From a virus: a DNA stretch of 43,435 nt. This document shows positions 9,303-15,913 of this stretch, one piece after another (within the stretch, counting starts at the first letter, position 1; each line of letters begins with the position of its first letter). A program made the translations under genes and the position numbers. The DNA lies in the IMG/VR virus record IMGVR_UViG_3300025030_000200, positions 1 to 43,435 of that record; one strand, 5' to 3'. The notes beneath the pieces were generated by a model. It saw only the letters and a program-made list of their open reading frames with translations. It was not told where the DNA came from and made no database searches.

Positions 9303-9661
9303 TGGTTGGCGAGAACGGGTGGGAGAAGTGGGGAACGCTGGTGCTCTCGAAGCTCGACGAGCATTCCGCCGAGATGAAAGAAACCCGGCAGGATCTCGCT
9401 GAGATCAGAGAGACTCTTGCGGTAAACGGGATGAACGAACAGAACCACTCGAAGATGCTGGGCGACCGCGTCAGCCGTGTGGAACGGGCCGTCACCGACG
9501 TGACATCCCGTGTGCAGTCAACCGAGATTCAGATCGACCGTGTCAAGGTCGGGACGGGTGCCGTGAAGACCGCCGTCGTGGCAACGGCTTCCATCGTCGG
9601 GACTCTGGCCGCCGCGTGGGCGTGGGTCGAGAGTCACCTTTCCATTAGTCGGCTGAAGTAG
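9302..9661 (+). CDS. Coiled-coil protein with C-terminal membrane anchor (XhlA-like, lysis-associated)
   Basis: 119 residues. The start ATG overlaps the stop of the giant gene (TGATG) with GAGGAGGAG just upstream; a GTG three bases earlier is possible. Residues about 20-80 form an amphipathic coiled coil, followed by a hydrophobic segment about 85-110 (VKTAVVATASIVGTLAAAWAWV) and a short polar tail. This arrangement resembles the hemolysin XhlA family and other holin-associated membrane proteins. The gene stands at the head of the lysis block, so a role in membrane permeabilisation or endolysin positioning is likely but not shown. Confidence 0.55.
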   Translation: MVGENGWEKWGTLVLSKLDEHSAEMKETRQDLAEIRETLAVNGMNEQNHSKMLGDRVSRVERAVTDVTSRVQSTEIQIDRVKVGTGAVKTAVVATASIVGTLAAAWAWVESHLSISRLK

Positions 9662-9669
9662 GAGGGATC

Positions 9670-10128
9670 ATGGCGCAGCCAAACAAGAAGAGAAGGATCA
9701 TAGCGCCGCCAAACAAGAACGTTGGTGGGGCGACGGCGCAGGATGCCGTCCGAGAAGAGTTGGAAGCTGCCGGCGCCAGCTACGGGAAAGGTGCGACCAG
9801 CGCCATGTATGACCCGACGCATGGCGGGGCGCAATCGGGAGGCCCCGAAGTCGGGGCGGCTGGGTTGGAAGAGGACATGGCGGATTACAAGGACCAGAGC
9901 CCCGATCTCCTCATCAACCTGAAGCTGAAGATCGATCACCTGACCAAGCAGATTCCGCGGACTCGCAGCATGGAGAAGAAGAAGGCTCTTCGGGCAGAGA
10001 GGAACCAACTGATGACCGAGATCGAGAATGTTCGGATGGGCACCCGCGGGAAACCTCCGGCCGACTACAAGTACAAGACTTCCCCGTGGAAAGCTCGGGA
10101 GAAGTGGGAAGACTCGGATCTGCTCTGA
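9670..10128 (+). CDS. Hypothetical charged protein
   Basis: 152 residues behind a strong GGAGGG site. The N-terminus is basic and has a short duplication (KKRRIIAPPNKN after QPNKK). The centre is Gly/Ala-rich and the C-terminal 80 residues are Lys/Arg/Glu-rich and helical (LINLKLKIDHLTKQIPRTRS, KALRAERNQLMTEIENVR), ending in an aromatic acidic tail. Its stop overlaps the start of the endolysin gene (TGATG). No family is recognised; co-translation with the endolysin is likely. Confidence 0.55.
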   Translation: MAQPNKKRRIIAPPNKNVGGATAQDAVREELEAAGASYGKGATSAMYDPTHGGAQSGGPEVGAAGLEEDMADYKDQSPDLLINLKLKIDHLTKQIPRTRSMEKKKALRAERNQLMTEIENVRMGTRGKPPADYKYKTSPWKAREKWEDSDLL

Positions 10129-10538
10129 TGGAACATCTCCGGTTCAAAAGCGAGCGCGAAGAGCGCGAGTGGGCGATGGAAGGGAAGCTCTGCCCGAAGC
10201 TCATCGTGGTGCTCGCCGATCTCGTGGAGCGGCGCTGGACGCTCCTCAAGCAGGAGAGCGTCGTCACTTGCATCTTTCGGTCGTTTGCGGAGAATCGTGG
10301 GATTGGCGGGACGAGCAACACTCACTGCGAATGGCGAGCCGTGGACATCCGAGTGGATCCGACGCAGTTGTTCGTCGAGATGGCGATCCGGGTGGCGCTG
10401 AACGAGAGGTGGCCGACGGGTGTGGCGAAGATGCCGAGGATTCCGCCGTTGGATCATGGGACCGCGCTTCACTACCATGTTCAGGTGACGAGAGACGAAG
10501 GTCGTGCTAGACTTTCCACAAGAAAGGAGACCACATGA
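10128..10538 (+). CDS. Peptidase M15-like endolysin (D-Ala-D-Ala carboxypeptidase / L-Ala-D-Glu endopeptidase type)
   Basis: 136 residues. It carries the zinc peptidase M15 signature: S-N-T-H66-C-E-W-R-A-V-D73, matching SxxHxxxxAxD, and later H115-Y-H117, matching the HxH motif. His66, Asp73 and His117 are the expected zinc ligands. Enzymes of this family cut peptide cross-bridges or stem peptides of peptidoglycan and serve as endolysins in many phages. There is no signal peptide, so release would depend on a holin; candidate membrane proteins flank it. The start ATG at 10128 overlaps the previous stop, and its own stop overlaps the next start (ATGA). Confidence 0.75.
   Translation: MEHLRFKSEREEREWAMEGKLCPKLIVVLADLVERRWTLLKQESVVTCIFRSFAENRGIGGTSNTHCEWRAVDIRVDPTQLFVEMAIRVALNERWPTGVAKMPRIPPLDHGTALHYHVQVTRDEGRARLSTRKETT
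10485..10513 (+). promoter_or_regulatory. Possible sigma70-type promoter before the lipoprotein genes
   Basis: GTGACG, a 17-base spacer, then TAGACT. Both hexamers match the consensus at four of six positions and the spacing is ideal. It lies inside the end of the endolysin gene, about 20 bases before the lipoprotein start. It could give the lysis lipoproteins and the membrane protein extra expression. Weak evidence by sequence alone. Confidence 0.3.
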
Positions 10539-10951
10539 AGAGAACCCTCATCGCCCTGTTGCTGGTCCTTGGCGCCTTCGCCATGGCGTGCAACACCAAA
10601 GACTCCCCGACCGGACCTTCCGACAAGGCCCGGATGTACCTCGACGTTTACGTCTACTATGAGGCCGGCATCAACATCGGCAAGGGTTACCAGGGCGCCC
10701 GGGTCACGGTTCGCGACGATGCCCAGAACTTCGTCTATCAGTGTACGACGGGAGCTGATGGGTACTGCCCGAGGAAGGAGCTTTTCGCCGAGCTGGGGCC
10801 GCTGAACATCTACTCTCAGCCTGCGGTAATCGACACCTTCATGGGGACGTACAGCGCTTCCGGCGTGTTGGCATCATGGGTCTCGGACCCGGCTCACAAC
10901 CACGACAAGATCTACACCTTGCGGATTGCGCAGCCGCCGGCCAAGAGCTGA
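10535..10951 (+). CDS. Lipoprotein with carboxypeptidase-regulatory-like fold
   Basis: 138 residues with a clear lipoprotein signal: MKRT, a hydrophobic run LIALLLVLGAFAMA, then Cys19. The mature part has GARVTVRDD and TTGADGYC, the pattern of a small beta-sandwich (carboxypeptidase regulatory or prealbumin-like domain). It would be exported and lipid-anchored in the host envelope. Position between endolysin and a second lipoprotein suggests a role in lysis (outer-membrane disruption) or superinfection control; the sequence does not decide which. AAAGGAG precedes the start. Confidence 0.6.
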   Translation: MKRTLIALLLVLGAFAMACNTKDSPTGPSDKARMYLDVYVYYEAGINIGKGYQGARVTVRDDAQNFVYQCTTGADGYCPRKELFAELGPLNIYSQPAVIDTFMGTYSASGVLASWVSDPAHNHDKIYTLRIAQPPAKS

Positions 10952-10953
10952 CC

Positions 10954-11295
10954 ATGAAGGGCCTCGTGATTCTTCCGCTGCTGTTTCTCGTGGGCTGTGC
11001 CGCGATGAACCCGTGGGCATCGCATCCCGTCTCGGAGCTTGGGAAGGATGTCAACATCGTGGCGGCCCGAATCCAGACCTTGCAGGCCGAGGTCGCGGCG
11101 AGTCACATGCTCTCGCCCCCGAGGAAAGAGAACCTGGGCAAGACGCTGGACATCGCCAAGGCCGAGGCCGGGGAGGCGTTGGATCTCCTGACGATGGCCG
11201 GGACGGCAGACCCGAATGTCGAGAAGATCAAGACTCTCATCAAGTCGAGCAACTACCGCTGCGATGCTGTCCGCGCGGTGCTCGACAACAACTAA
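10954..11295 (+). CDS. Small lipoprotein, outer-spanin-like candidate
   Basis: 113 residues. N-terminus MKGLVILPLLFLVGC fits a lipobox (L-V-G-C15), so the mature protein would begin at Cys15. The remainder is helical and ends in SNYRCDAVRAVLDNN. Small lipoproteins next to endolysins in phages of Gram-negative hosts are often o-spanins, which link to an inner-membrane partner. The proposed role is inferred from signal, size and place. It starts two bases after the previous stop. Confidence 0.55.
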   Translation: MKGLVILPLLFLVGCAAMNPWASHPVSELGKDVNIVAARIQTLQAEVAASHMLSPPRKENLGKTLDIAKAEAGEALDLLTMAGTADPNVEKIKTLIKSSNYRCDAVRAVLDNN

Positions 11296-11307
11296 GGAGG
11301 TGGTAGG

Positions 11308-11592
11308 GTGCAGGTGCCTGTAGACATCCTCAAGTTGGCGGCTCTGGTGTATGCCGGAGTCCAAGCGGTGAAGAAGTCCCCCTGGTTGGAGGGCCTTCTC
11401 GAAAAGTTCGGGGGACCGTGGGTAGGGATTGCGCTTGCCATCATCGCCGGTTGTGTTGGCGGATTCGTCGAGTACGGCGGAGATGGAGTGATCACCTGGA
11501 ATGAGGCGGGCAACATCGTCGCTGCGATTCTCGCAGCCATGGGGACCCACATCGGGCTTTCCAAGGTGGAGACGGCGACTCAGAAGAGATAA
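11308..11592 (+). CDS. Small membrane protein, holin candidate
   Basis: 94 residues from GTG 11308 behind TAAGGAGGTGG, one of the best ribosome binding sites in the window. It has an N-terminal amphipathic helix, a hydrophobic segment about residues 36-55 (WVGIALAIIAGCVGGFV), a short acidic loop, and a second segment about 67-82 (GNIVAAILAAMGTHIGL). Size and two membrane segments fit a class II holin or a phage envelope protein. It is the last gene before a strong terminator. Confidence 0.55.
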   Translation: MQVPVDILKLAALVYAGVQAVKKSPWLEGLLEKFGGPWVGIALAIIAGCVGGFVEYGGDGVITWNEAGNIVAAILAAMGTHIGLSKVETATQKR

Positions 11593-11617
11593 GTAACCCG
11601 TCCTCTCGTAGTCCAGG

Positions 11618-11647
11618 ACGGCCCCCTCCGGGGGGCCGTTTTGTTTT
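11618..11647 (+). terminator. Rho-independent terminator after the lysis block
   Basis: A perfect 9-bp stem (ACGGCCCCC pairing with GGGGGCCGT) with tetraloop TCCG, followed by TTTGTTTT. It ends plus-strand transcription of the structural/lysis block. On the other strand no T-run follows, so it should act in one direction only. Confidence 0.85.
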
Positions 11648-11773
11648 ACACTTGGTGGTGCCCCGGGAGGATCGTTCTTTCAACAGGTCTCTCGTTCAAG
11701 AGGAGTCTCGTTAGCCTGGATCCCCACGACCTTGGCCGCGCGCCGGCCTCCCGGGGCACGAGGAGGAGAGCGC

Positions 11774-12346
11774 ATGAAGTGGAAGGCAGAAGAGTTGGAA
11801 CCGTTGAATGGGAAGCTGATCGTGAAGCGGGATCCACCTCCCGAAGAGCTTGGCGGGATCGCGGTGCCGAAGATCGCGGTTGTTCGTCGGCCGTGCAAGG
11901 ACTGTCATGGGGGTGGGTGTTTCATCCGTCCGATCTACGAGGAGGATGGGATCTGGATCAGCCGCCACGAGGAGATCCGCTGTGAACGCTGCGACGGGAG
12001 GGGGTACCGGGAGGCTGTCTACGACCCGAGGCCGAAGGTGACGCAGTGGACGGCTACGGTCGTTTCGGTAGGCCCGGGTAAGCCGCGACGGAAGTTCCGG
12101 CTTTCGGACGCCCGGACCCTTTGGTGGAAGCCTGGACGAGAGACGCTCCCTGTCTCGGCTGGCGACCGCGTCGTCGTGGCTCCTTGGTCAGGAGTAACCG
12201 CGGGAGGTTGTGAGCTTGGTGACGGGTACTGGTTGATTCAGAGCTGGGAAGTGCTAGCAGTTCTGGGTCGGGTTGCCACGGTGCCCCCGCTGCCGGCGGG
12301 TTGTCTTCCAGAACCAGCCACGCACCCACGGGCGTGCCTGATTTAG
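11774..12346 (+). CDS. GroES-like co-chaperonin with inserted DnaJ-type cysteine motif
   Basis: 190 residues from ATG 11774 behind AGGAGGAGAG. The GroES frame is clear: PLNGKLIVKRD, a mobile-loop-like ELGGIAVPK (the GG-hydrophobic triplet that docks on GroEL), then VVSVGPGKP, AGDRVVVAPWSG and a last strand WEVLAVLG. Between loop and core lies an insert with Cys41-x2-Cys44-HGGG-Cys49 and Cys70-x2-Cys73-DGRG, like the CxxCxGxG repeats of the DnaJ zinc centre. It probably binds zinc. The last 25 residues lie antisense to the RusA gene and look like run-on sequence. A second, standard GroES is encoded on the other strand. A distinct role in capsid or host GroEL folding is inference. Confidence 0.7.
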   Translation: MKWKAEELEPLNGKLIVKRDPPPEELGGIAVPKIAVVRRPCKDCHGGGCFIRPIYEEDGIWISRHEEIRCERCDGRGYREAVYDPRPKVTQWTATVVSVGPGKPRRKFRLSDARTLWWKPGRETLPVSAGDRVVVAPWSGVTAGGCELGDGYWLIQSWEVLAVLGRVATVPPLPAGCLPEPATHPRACLI

Positions 12347-12668
12347 CCGGGGTCCAGACGCAGGATTTGATCTGGGCGTCGTCGGCGAGGATGTTGGATT
12401 TTTCGAGAAGGTGGCAGATGGCGTCGAGGATCCCCGGGAGATCCCGGCGCCGCTTATCTCCGGTGGCATAGACGACGGCTAGCGAGACGTCGCACGTGAC
12501 GAGGGCCACGTCGCGATGGCCACCGAGCTGGAGCCGGATCGCCGTGAGCGCAACGTCTCGCCAGGCGGTGAATCGTTTCTTGGGAAAGCGGAGTCCTGTT
12601 CTGGTGACGATGACGGCGTTTTTCCCGCTGGGCAGTTGTCCCGGAAGGAAGAGGCTAGCGAGAATCAC
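12054..12668 (-). CDS. rusA: RusA-like Holliday junction resolvase (altered active site)
   Basis: 204 residues from GTG 12668, coupled to the preceding microgene by a GTGA overlap. LPSGKNA at the N-terminus and KRRRD76LPGILD82AICHLLE followed by D96-D97AQI fit RusA-family endonucleases, which cut Holliday junctions as dimers. The three catalytic aspartates of E. coli RusA (70, 72, 91) align with Asp76, Pro78 and Asp97. The middle one is therefore replaced, so activity may be lowered or a different acidic residue (Asp82) used. Residues after about 125 run antisense across the GroES-like gene and look non-native. It is the last gene of the minus-strand block. Confidence 0.65.
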   Translation of the reverse strand: MILASLFLPGQLPSGKNAVIVTRTGLRFPKKRFTAWRDVALTAIRLQLGGHRDVALVTCDVSLAVVYATGDKRRRDLPGILDAICHLLEKSNILADDAQIKSCVWTPAKSGTPVGAWLVLEDNPPAAGAPWQPDPELLALPSSESTSTRHQAHNLPRLLLTKEPRRRGRQPRQGASLVQASTKGSGRPKAGTSVAAYPGLPKRP

Positions 12669-12979
12669 GACTCCTCCTCCAGGCGGTCCCTGACGCTGTC
12701 CCTGACGCTGTCCCAGAAGCTGTCCCTGACGCTGTCCCAGACGCGGGCATCGACGCTGGCCCAGACGCTGTCCCCGACGCTGGCCCAGGCGCTGGCCCAG
12801 GCGCTGTTCCTGACGCTGTTCCTGACGCTGGCCCAGACGCGGGCATCGACGCTGTACCAGACGCTGGCCGTGACGCTGGCCCAGACGCGGTCACTGGCGC
12901 TGCCCCTGACGCTGGTCCTGCCGCCGGCCCCGACGCGATCCTTGACGCGGGCCTTGACGCACGGTCCCGGGTCGATCAC
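12665..12979 (-). CDS. Tetrapeptide-repeat microgene IV-7 (last of array IV)
   Basis: 104 residues (26 tetrads), the longest complete member. It starts at GTG 12979, overlapping the stop of IV-6 as GTGA. Head VIDPGPCV, then tetrads of the V-[W/R/G]-[D/A/T/N]-[S/R] type, tail RLEEES whose codons give GGAGGAGGAG before the RusA start. The segment GAGGRTSVRGSASDRVW is shared with II-3, and the head VKARVKDRV with IV-6. Function unknown. Confidence 0.6.
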   Translation of the reverse strand: MIDPGPCVKARVKDRVGAGGRTSVRGSASDRVWASVTASVWYSVDARVWASVRNSVRNSAWASAWASVGDSVWASVDARVWDSVRDSFWDSVRDSVRDRLEEES

Positions 12980-13242
12980 GGCTCCTCCTCCAAGCTGGCC
13001 CCGACGCTGTCCCAGACGCTGTCCACGACGCGGGACCAGACTCTGGCCCCGACGCGGTCCCCGACGCCGGCCGTGACGCTGTCCCAGACGCGGGCATCGG
13101 CGCTGGCCCAGACGCTGTACCAGACGCTGTGCCGGACGCCGGCCGTGACGCGGTCCCAGCCGCTGGTCCAGACGCTGGTCACGGCGCTGGTCCTGACGCG
13201 ATCCTTGACGCGGGCCTTGACGCACGGTCCCGGGTCGATCAT
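12976..13242 (-). CDS. Tetrapeptide-repeat microgene IV-6
   Basis: 88 residues (22 tetrads) from ATG 13242. Head MIDPGPCV, tail SLEEEP. The C-terminal part (VTAGVGDRVGARVW and what follows) is nearly the same as in III-2, about 7.7 kb away, and VWYSVWASADARV recurs in III-3. This makes it a mosaic of segments seen elsewhere. Start and stop are both in overlaps with neighbours. No known fold is recognised. Confidence 0.6.
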   Translation of the reverse strand: MIDPGPCVKARVKDRVRTSAVTSVWTSGWDRVTAGVRHSVWYSVWASADARVWDSVTAGVGDRVGARVWSRVVDSVWDSVGASLEEEP

Positions 13243-13433
13243 GACTCCTCCTCCAAGCTGGCCCAGACGCGGTCCCCGACGCCGAACCAGACGCGGTCCC
13301 AGACGCTGTTCCTGACGCTGGCCCAGACGCGGGCATCGGCGCCGAACCAGACGCGGTCCCAGACGCTGGCCCCGACGCGGTCACTGGCGCCGCCCCTGAC
13401 GCTGGCCAAGACACACTCCCCGGGGTCGATCAT
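13239..13433 (-). CDS. Tetrapeptide-repeat microgene IV-5
   Basis: 64 residues (16 tetrads). Head MIDPGECV (Glu in place of the usual Pro), a variant also found in IV-3 and IV-4. The first 28 residues match those of IV-4 almost exactly (CVLASVRGGA-[S/G]-DRVGASVWDRV), so the two are recent tandem copies. Tail SLEEES supplies the ribosome binding site of IV-6. Confidence 0.6.
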   Translation of the reverse strand: MIDPGECVLASVRGGASDRVGASVWDRVWFGADARVWASVRNSVWDRVWFGVGDRVWASLEEES

Positions 13434-13660
13434 GACTCCTCCTCCAAGCTGGCCCAGAGGCTGTCCCAGACGCTGGTCCAGACGCTGCGCCAGACGCGAT
13501 CCCTGACGCTGAACCAGACGCCGAACCCGACGCTGGTCCTGCCGCCGGCCCTGACGCGGTCCCTGACGCTGTCCCCGACGCGGTCCCAGACGCTGGCCCC
13601 GACGCGGTCACCGGCGCCGCCCCTGACGCTGGCCAAGACACACTCCCCGGGGTCGATCAC
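13430..13660 (-). CDS. Tetrapeptide-repeat microgene IV-4
   Basis: 76 residues (19 tetrads) from GTG 13660. It contains a 94-bp stretch (13478-13571) identical to 23783-23876 in member II-2, more than 10 kb away. That stretch encodes the GGRTSVGFGVWFSV segment. Head VIDPGECV, tail SLEEES. A GTG start is used where the last tail codon before TGA ends in G. Confidence 0.6.
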   Translation of the reverse strand: MIDPGECVLASVRGGAGDRVGASVWDRVGDSVRDRVRAGGRTSVGFGVWFSVRDRVWRSVWTSVWDSLWASLEEES

Positions 13661-13875
13661 GACTCCTCCTCCAAGCTGTCCCTGGCGCTGGCCCAGACGC
13701 TGTCCCAGACGCTGGCCCTGACGCTGGTCCCGACGCTGGCCCAGGCGCTGCCCCTGACGCTGGTCCTGACGCTGGTCCAGACGCCGGCCCCGACCCTGGC
13801 CCTGACGCGGGTCCCGACGCCGGCCCAGACGCTGCCCCTGACGCTGTCCCTGACACACTCCCCCGGGTCGATCAT
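13657..13875 (-). CDS. Tetrapeptide-repeat microgene IV-3
   Basis: 72 residues (18 tetrads) from ATG 13875. Head MIDPGECV. The body is rich in Arg, Gly and Thr tetrads (VRGSVWAGVGTRV, VRTSVRGSAWASV) and poorer in Asp than its neighbours. Tail SLEEES. Coupled on both sides by four-base overlaps. Confidence 0.6.
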   Translation of the reverse strand: MIDPGECVRDSVRGSVWAGVGTRVRARVGAGVWTSVRTSVRGSAWASVGTSVRASVWDSVWASARDSLEEES

Positions 13876-14030
13876 GACTCCTCCTCCAGGCTGTCCCCGA
13901 CGCTGGTCCAGACGCTGTCCCGGAAGCTGTCCCAGACGCGGTCCCAGGCGCTGTCCCAGACGCTGACCCAGACGCGGCCACTGACGCTGGCCAAGACGCG
14001 GGCATCGACGCACGGCCCGGGGTCGATCAT
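13872..14030 (-). CDS. Tetrapeptide-repeat microgene IV-2
   Basis: The shortest member, 52 residues (13 tetrads). Head MIDPGPCVDARV, body with VWVSVWDSAWDRV, one Phe replacing the tetrad Val (DSFRDSV), tail SLEEES. The minimum size suggests that head, tail and about ten tetrads are enough for whatever is selected. Confidence 0.6.
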   Translation of the reverse strand: MIDPGPCVDARVLASVSGRVWVSVWDSAWDRVWDSFRDSVWTSVGDSLEEES

Positions 14031-14221
14031 GACTCTTCCTCCAGGCTGTTCCAGACGCGGTCCCCGACGCTGGTCCAGACGCTGGCCAAGACGCCGAACC
14101 AGACGCTGTCCCTGACGCGGTTCCAGACGCGGTCCCCGGCGCTGTCCCAGACGCTGACCCAGACGCGGCTCCCGACGCCGATCCTGACGCTGTCCCTGGC
14201 GCACGGCCCCGGGTCGATCAT
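14027..14221 (-). CDS. Tetrapeptide-repeat microgene IV-1 (first of array IV)
   Basis: 64 residues (16 tetrads). It follows the DUF6745-like gene, its ATG 14221 starting just before the end of that gene's TAG (14224-14226), and lacks the ATGA overlap on this side. Its head MIDPGPCARDSVRIGVGSRV matches that of II-4 except for one Ala/Val change. Here the tail codons read GAGGAAGAG, still a usable ribosome binding site for IV-2. Confidence 0.6.
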   Translation of the reverse strand: MIDPGPCARDSVRIGVGSRVWVSVWDSAGDRVWNRVRDSVWFGVLASVWTSVGDRVWNSLEEES

Positions 14222-14223
14222 GA

Positions 14224-15120
14224 CTACGTTTCGGCCACGTATTCGATTGAATCCTCCCTGAACGTCCAGGCCCGAGCGCTCTCGCATGTCGTCACCGTAG
14301 TGGGTACTCGCAGCGTGTAGAAGGCCCCCGTCGAGGGGCAAACCACCTTCAGCAGCCGAACGGGCTCCACGTCGATGGCTGCCGGGATCTCGCAGAGTTC
14401 CATGTCGCCGTCCGCATGGATCTGTTTCGCTCCCAGGTCGAGCAGCGCACGAGAGTAGCCGATCTCCCGCAGGAGCACGCGACGCAGCTCCGCATTCGTC
14501 TCCGACAGCAACCACTCGCTCTTCCATTCCGAGCGCTTGACCGCCCCGATGTAGTCGGGCAGACGGGTCCCATGGATCGCGTAGACGCCCCACCCGTCGG
14601 GGTATTCGATGGCGTGGCGACCGTCCGCGTCCAAGCGGCCCTCCGCGTCCCGCAGAAGAACCGTCGGCCGCTCGGACACCCAGCAGACGTTCTGATGGGG
14701 CAGGATCCACCCGGCGCTTTTGGCCAGTTCCCAAAGACCATCGAGCGCTTTCGTCTCCTCGCGCAGCCCGCAGACCTCTGCGAAGTAGGCGTAGAACGCG
14801 AGCCATTCCGCGTCGTGCTGCCCGTAGCCGCAATCATGGACGCCCGCCTTGAGTGCGGCCTCGCGAGCGCGGGTTCGCTCCTTCGCCGGGGCAAACTGAG
14901 CGACCACATCGGCACGCCGCCGAAGCATGGCGTGCGGCGAATCGCACCATTCGATCAGTTTGGGCGGCTCCAGGCCGGCGCGTTCGTAGACGAGACGGAT
15001 GGCGGCCTCGGCCCGCGGTCGGTCTGCGGGCTCGGTGGACAGCCCGATGGCCGTCCACTCCGTCACGTAGTCCGGCATCCGGGCTTCCTGCTCGGGTGTC
15101 AGCGATTCAATCCGCGACAT
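14224..15120 (-). CDS. DUF6745-like protein
   Basis: 298 residues. The opening LTPEQEARMPDYVTEWTAIGLSTEPADRPRAEAAI and the later RHAIEYPDGWGVYAIHGTRLP fit a widespread uncharacterised family that I recognise as DUF6745. Members occur in phages, plasmids and bacteria, often beside a small protein like the one just upstream. The role is unknown. The start overlaps the upstream gene by 14 bases, so the pair is co-translated. It has normal composition, unlike the array that follows it. Confidence 0.6.
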   Translation of the reverse strand: MSRIESLTPEQEARMPDYVTEWTAIGLSTEPADRPRAEAAIRLVYERAGLEPPKLIEWCDSPHAMLRRRADVVAQFAPAKERTRAREAALKAGVHDCGYGQHDAEWLAFYAYFAEVCGLREETKALDGLWELAKSAGWILPHQNVCWVSERPTVLLRDAEGRLDADGRHAIEYPDGWGVYAIHGTRLPDYIGAVKRSEWKSEWLLSETNAELRRVLLREIGYSRALLDLGAKQIHADGDMELCEIPAAIDVEPVRLLKVVCPSTGAFYTLRVPTTVTTCESARAWTFREDSIEYVAET

Positions 15121-15445
15121 TGCGCCACCCCTCCGGCTCGTACTCCCGCTGGATGACCACCCGGTACTTCCCGGCGGGGAGTTCGATGTCTGCGTGCTCT
15201 TCGTGCCGCAGCGCGGACTTTTCGAGCACTTCGATGAAGCGGGAGACCTCGGCCATCGGAGCGGTGATCTCGTAGTCCATCACGGCCGCTCCAACGTCGA
15301 AGCGGTGGGCGTGCCCCGTGATCTCCCCCAACGCGAGCGTCACCTGGCCCGGGGCCTTGGCGACCGCGCCCGCCGGGATCGACGCAACGGGGAAGAGCCC
15401 CACGTCTCCCTGCCGGTACATCCTGATCTTCTTGGTTCGTGACAT
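15107..15445 (-). CDS. Small conserved phage protein paired with the DUF6745-like gene
   Basis: 112 residues from ATG 15445, chosen because GGAGGT lies six bases upstream; an ATG at 15457 is possible but has a poorer site. Recognisable pattern: MYRQGDVGLFPV, GEITGHAHRF, LRHEEHADIELPAGKYRVVIQREYEP. The HxH and RHEEH clusters are conserved in this family and could bind metal. No reaction is known. It is the first gene after a strong promoter and a 100-base leader. Confidence 0.6.
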   Translation of the reverse strand: MSRTKKIRMYRQGDVGLFPVASIPAGAVAKAPGQVTLALGEITGHAHRFDVGAAVMDYEITAPMAEVSRFIEVLEKSALRHEEHADIELPAGKYRVVIQREYEPEGWRNVAD

Positions 15446-15480
15446 GTCGACCTCCATCGTTTTCGGAGAAAGAACGCGAC

Positions 15481-15517
15481 CAGCCGGAGCGGCTTTGCAG
15501 GAGGAACGTTCCGGCTG
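15481..15517 (-). promoter_or_regulatory. Inverted repeat in the leader of the DUF6745 pair
   Basis: A perfect 8-bp inverted repeat, CAGCCGGA and TCCGGCTG, separated by 21 bases, lies in the transcribed leader between the promoter and the start codon. It could form an RNA hairpin or bind a regulator. No known riboswitch was recognised in this short leader. Confidence 0.3.
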
Positions 15518-15558
15518 ATCGCTTCCGAGATCAAAGGCTCCCGGTGGGCCTAGACTGA

Positions 15559-15587
15559 AAGATAGGCTCCGCTCGCTTCGCTGTCAA
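15559..15587 (-). promoter_or_regulatory. Sigma70-type promoter P4
   Basis: On the minus strand: TTGACA (15587-15582), 17-bp spacer, TATCTT (15564-15559). The -35 is perfect and the -10 matches four of six. It overlaps the stop codon of the upstream gene and drives the 15445 gene, the DUF6745-like gene, array IV and rusA. TATCTT also occurs as the -10 of two other minus-strand promoters here. Confidence 0.75.
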
Positions 15588-15913
15588 GCGGTTTCCTCGC
15601 GAAACTTGAAATCGGACAGGATGTCGTCCGCGGCGTCGACGATCATGTCCATGTCGCCGCCGGTACGGAGAAGGTCGAAGAGCAGCCCCACGGCCCGCTC
15701 TCCGGCGTAACGGTCGCGGTAGGCCGGGCAATCATCGTGGCGGTGCGAGTCCTGGTGCCGCTTGCAGTAGTCCTTCAGGTAGGATCCGCAGAGCGGGCAA
15801 TTCGGGAAATCCTCTTCGTAGTAGTGCTTCTGTGCGCATCCGCGCGAGGTGCACAGGACGAAGTCTCCTTCGGCAAGACACTGGGCGTCGATTTCGCGAT
15901 CTTCCTTGCTCAC
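15584..15913 (-). CDS. Small Cys/His-rich protein, zinc-binding candidate
   Basis: 109 residues. Cys and His residues are spaced as in zinc ribbons: C-x7-C early on, then CPLCGSYLKDYCKRHQDSHRHDDC. The C-terminal third is helical and acidic (LLFDLLRTGGDMDMIVDAADDIL). The start overlaps the previous stop (ATGA). One of several small CxxC proteins in this block. Specific function unknown. Confidence 0.6.
   Translation of the reverse strand: MSKEDREIDAQCLAEGDFVLCTSRGCAQKHYYEEDFPNCPLCGSYLKDYCKRHQDSHRHDDCPAYRDRYAGERAVGLLFDLLRTGGDMDMIVDAADDILSDFKFREETA

Noticed and set aside
12516-13506. Long plus-strand open frames through the array, with Thr/Leu repeats
   Set aside because: The 12-bp period keeps most frames open on both strands. 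Only the minus frame has repeated starts, stops, overlaps and ribosome binding sites.
12665-14221. CRISPR array
   Set aside because: The units are 12 bp, contiguous and degenerate; no constant repeat with unique 30-40 bp spacers, and no cas genes besides a general Cas4/RecB-like nuclease.
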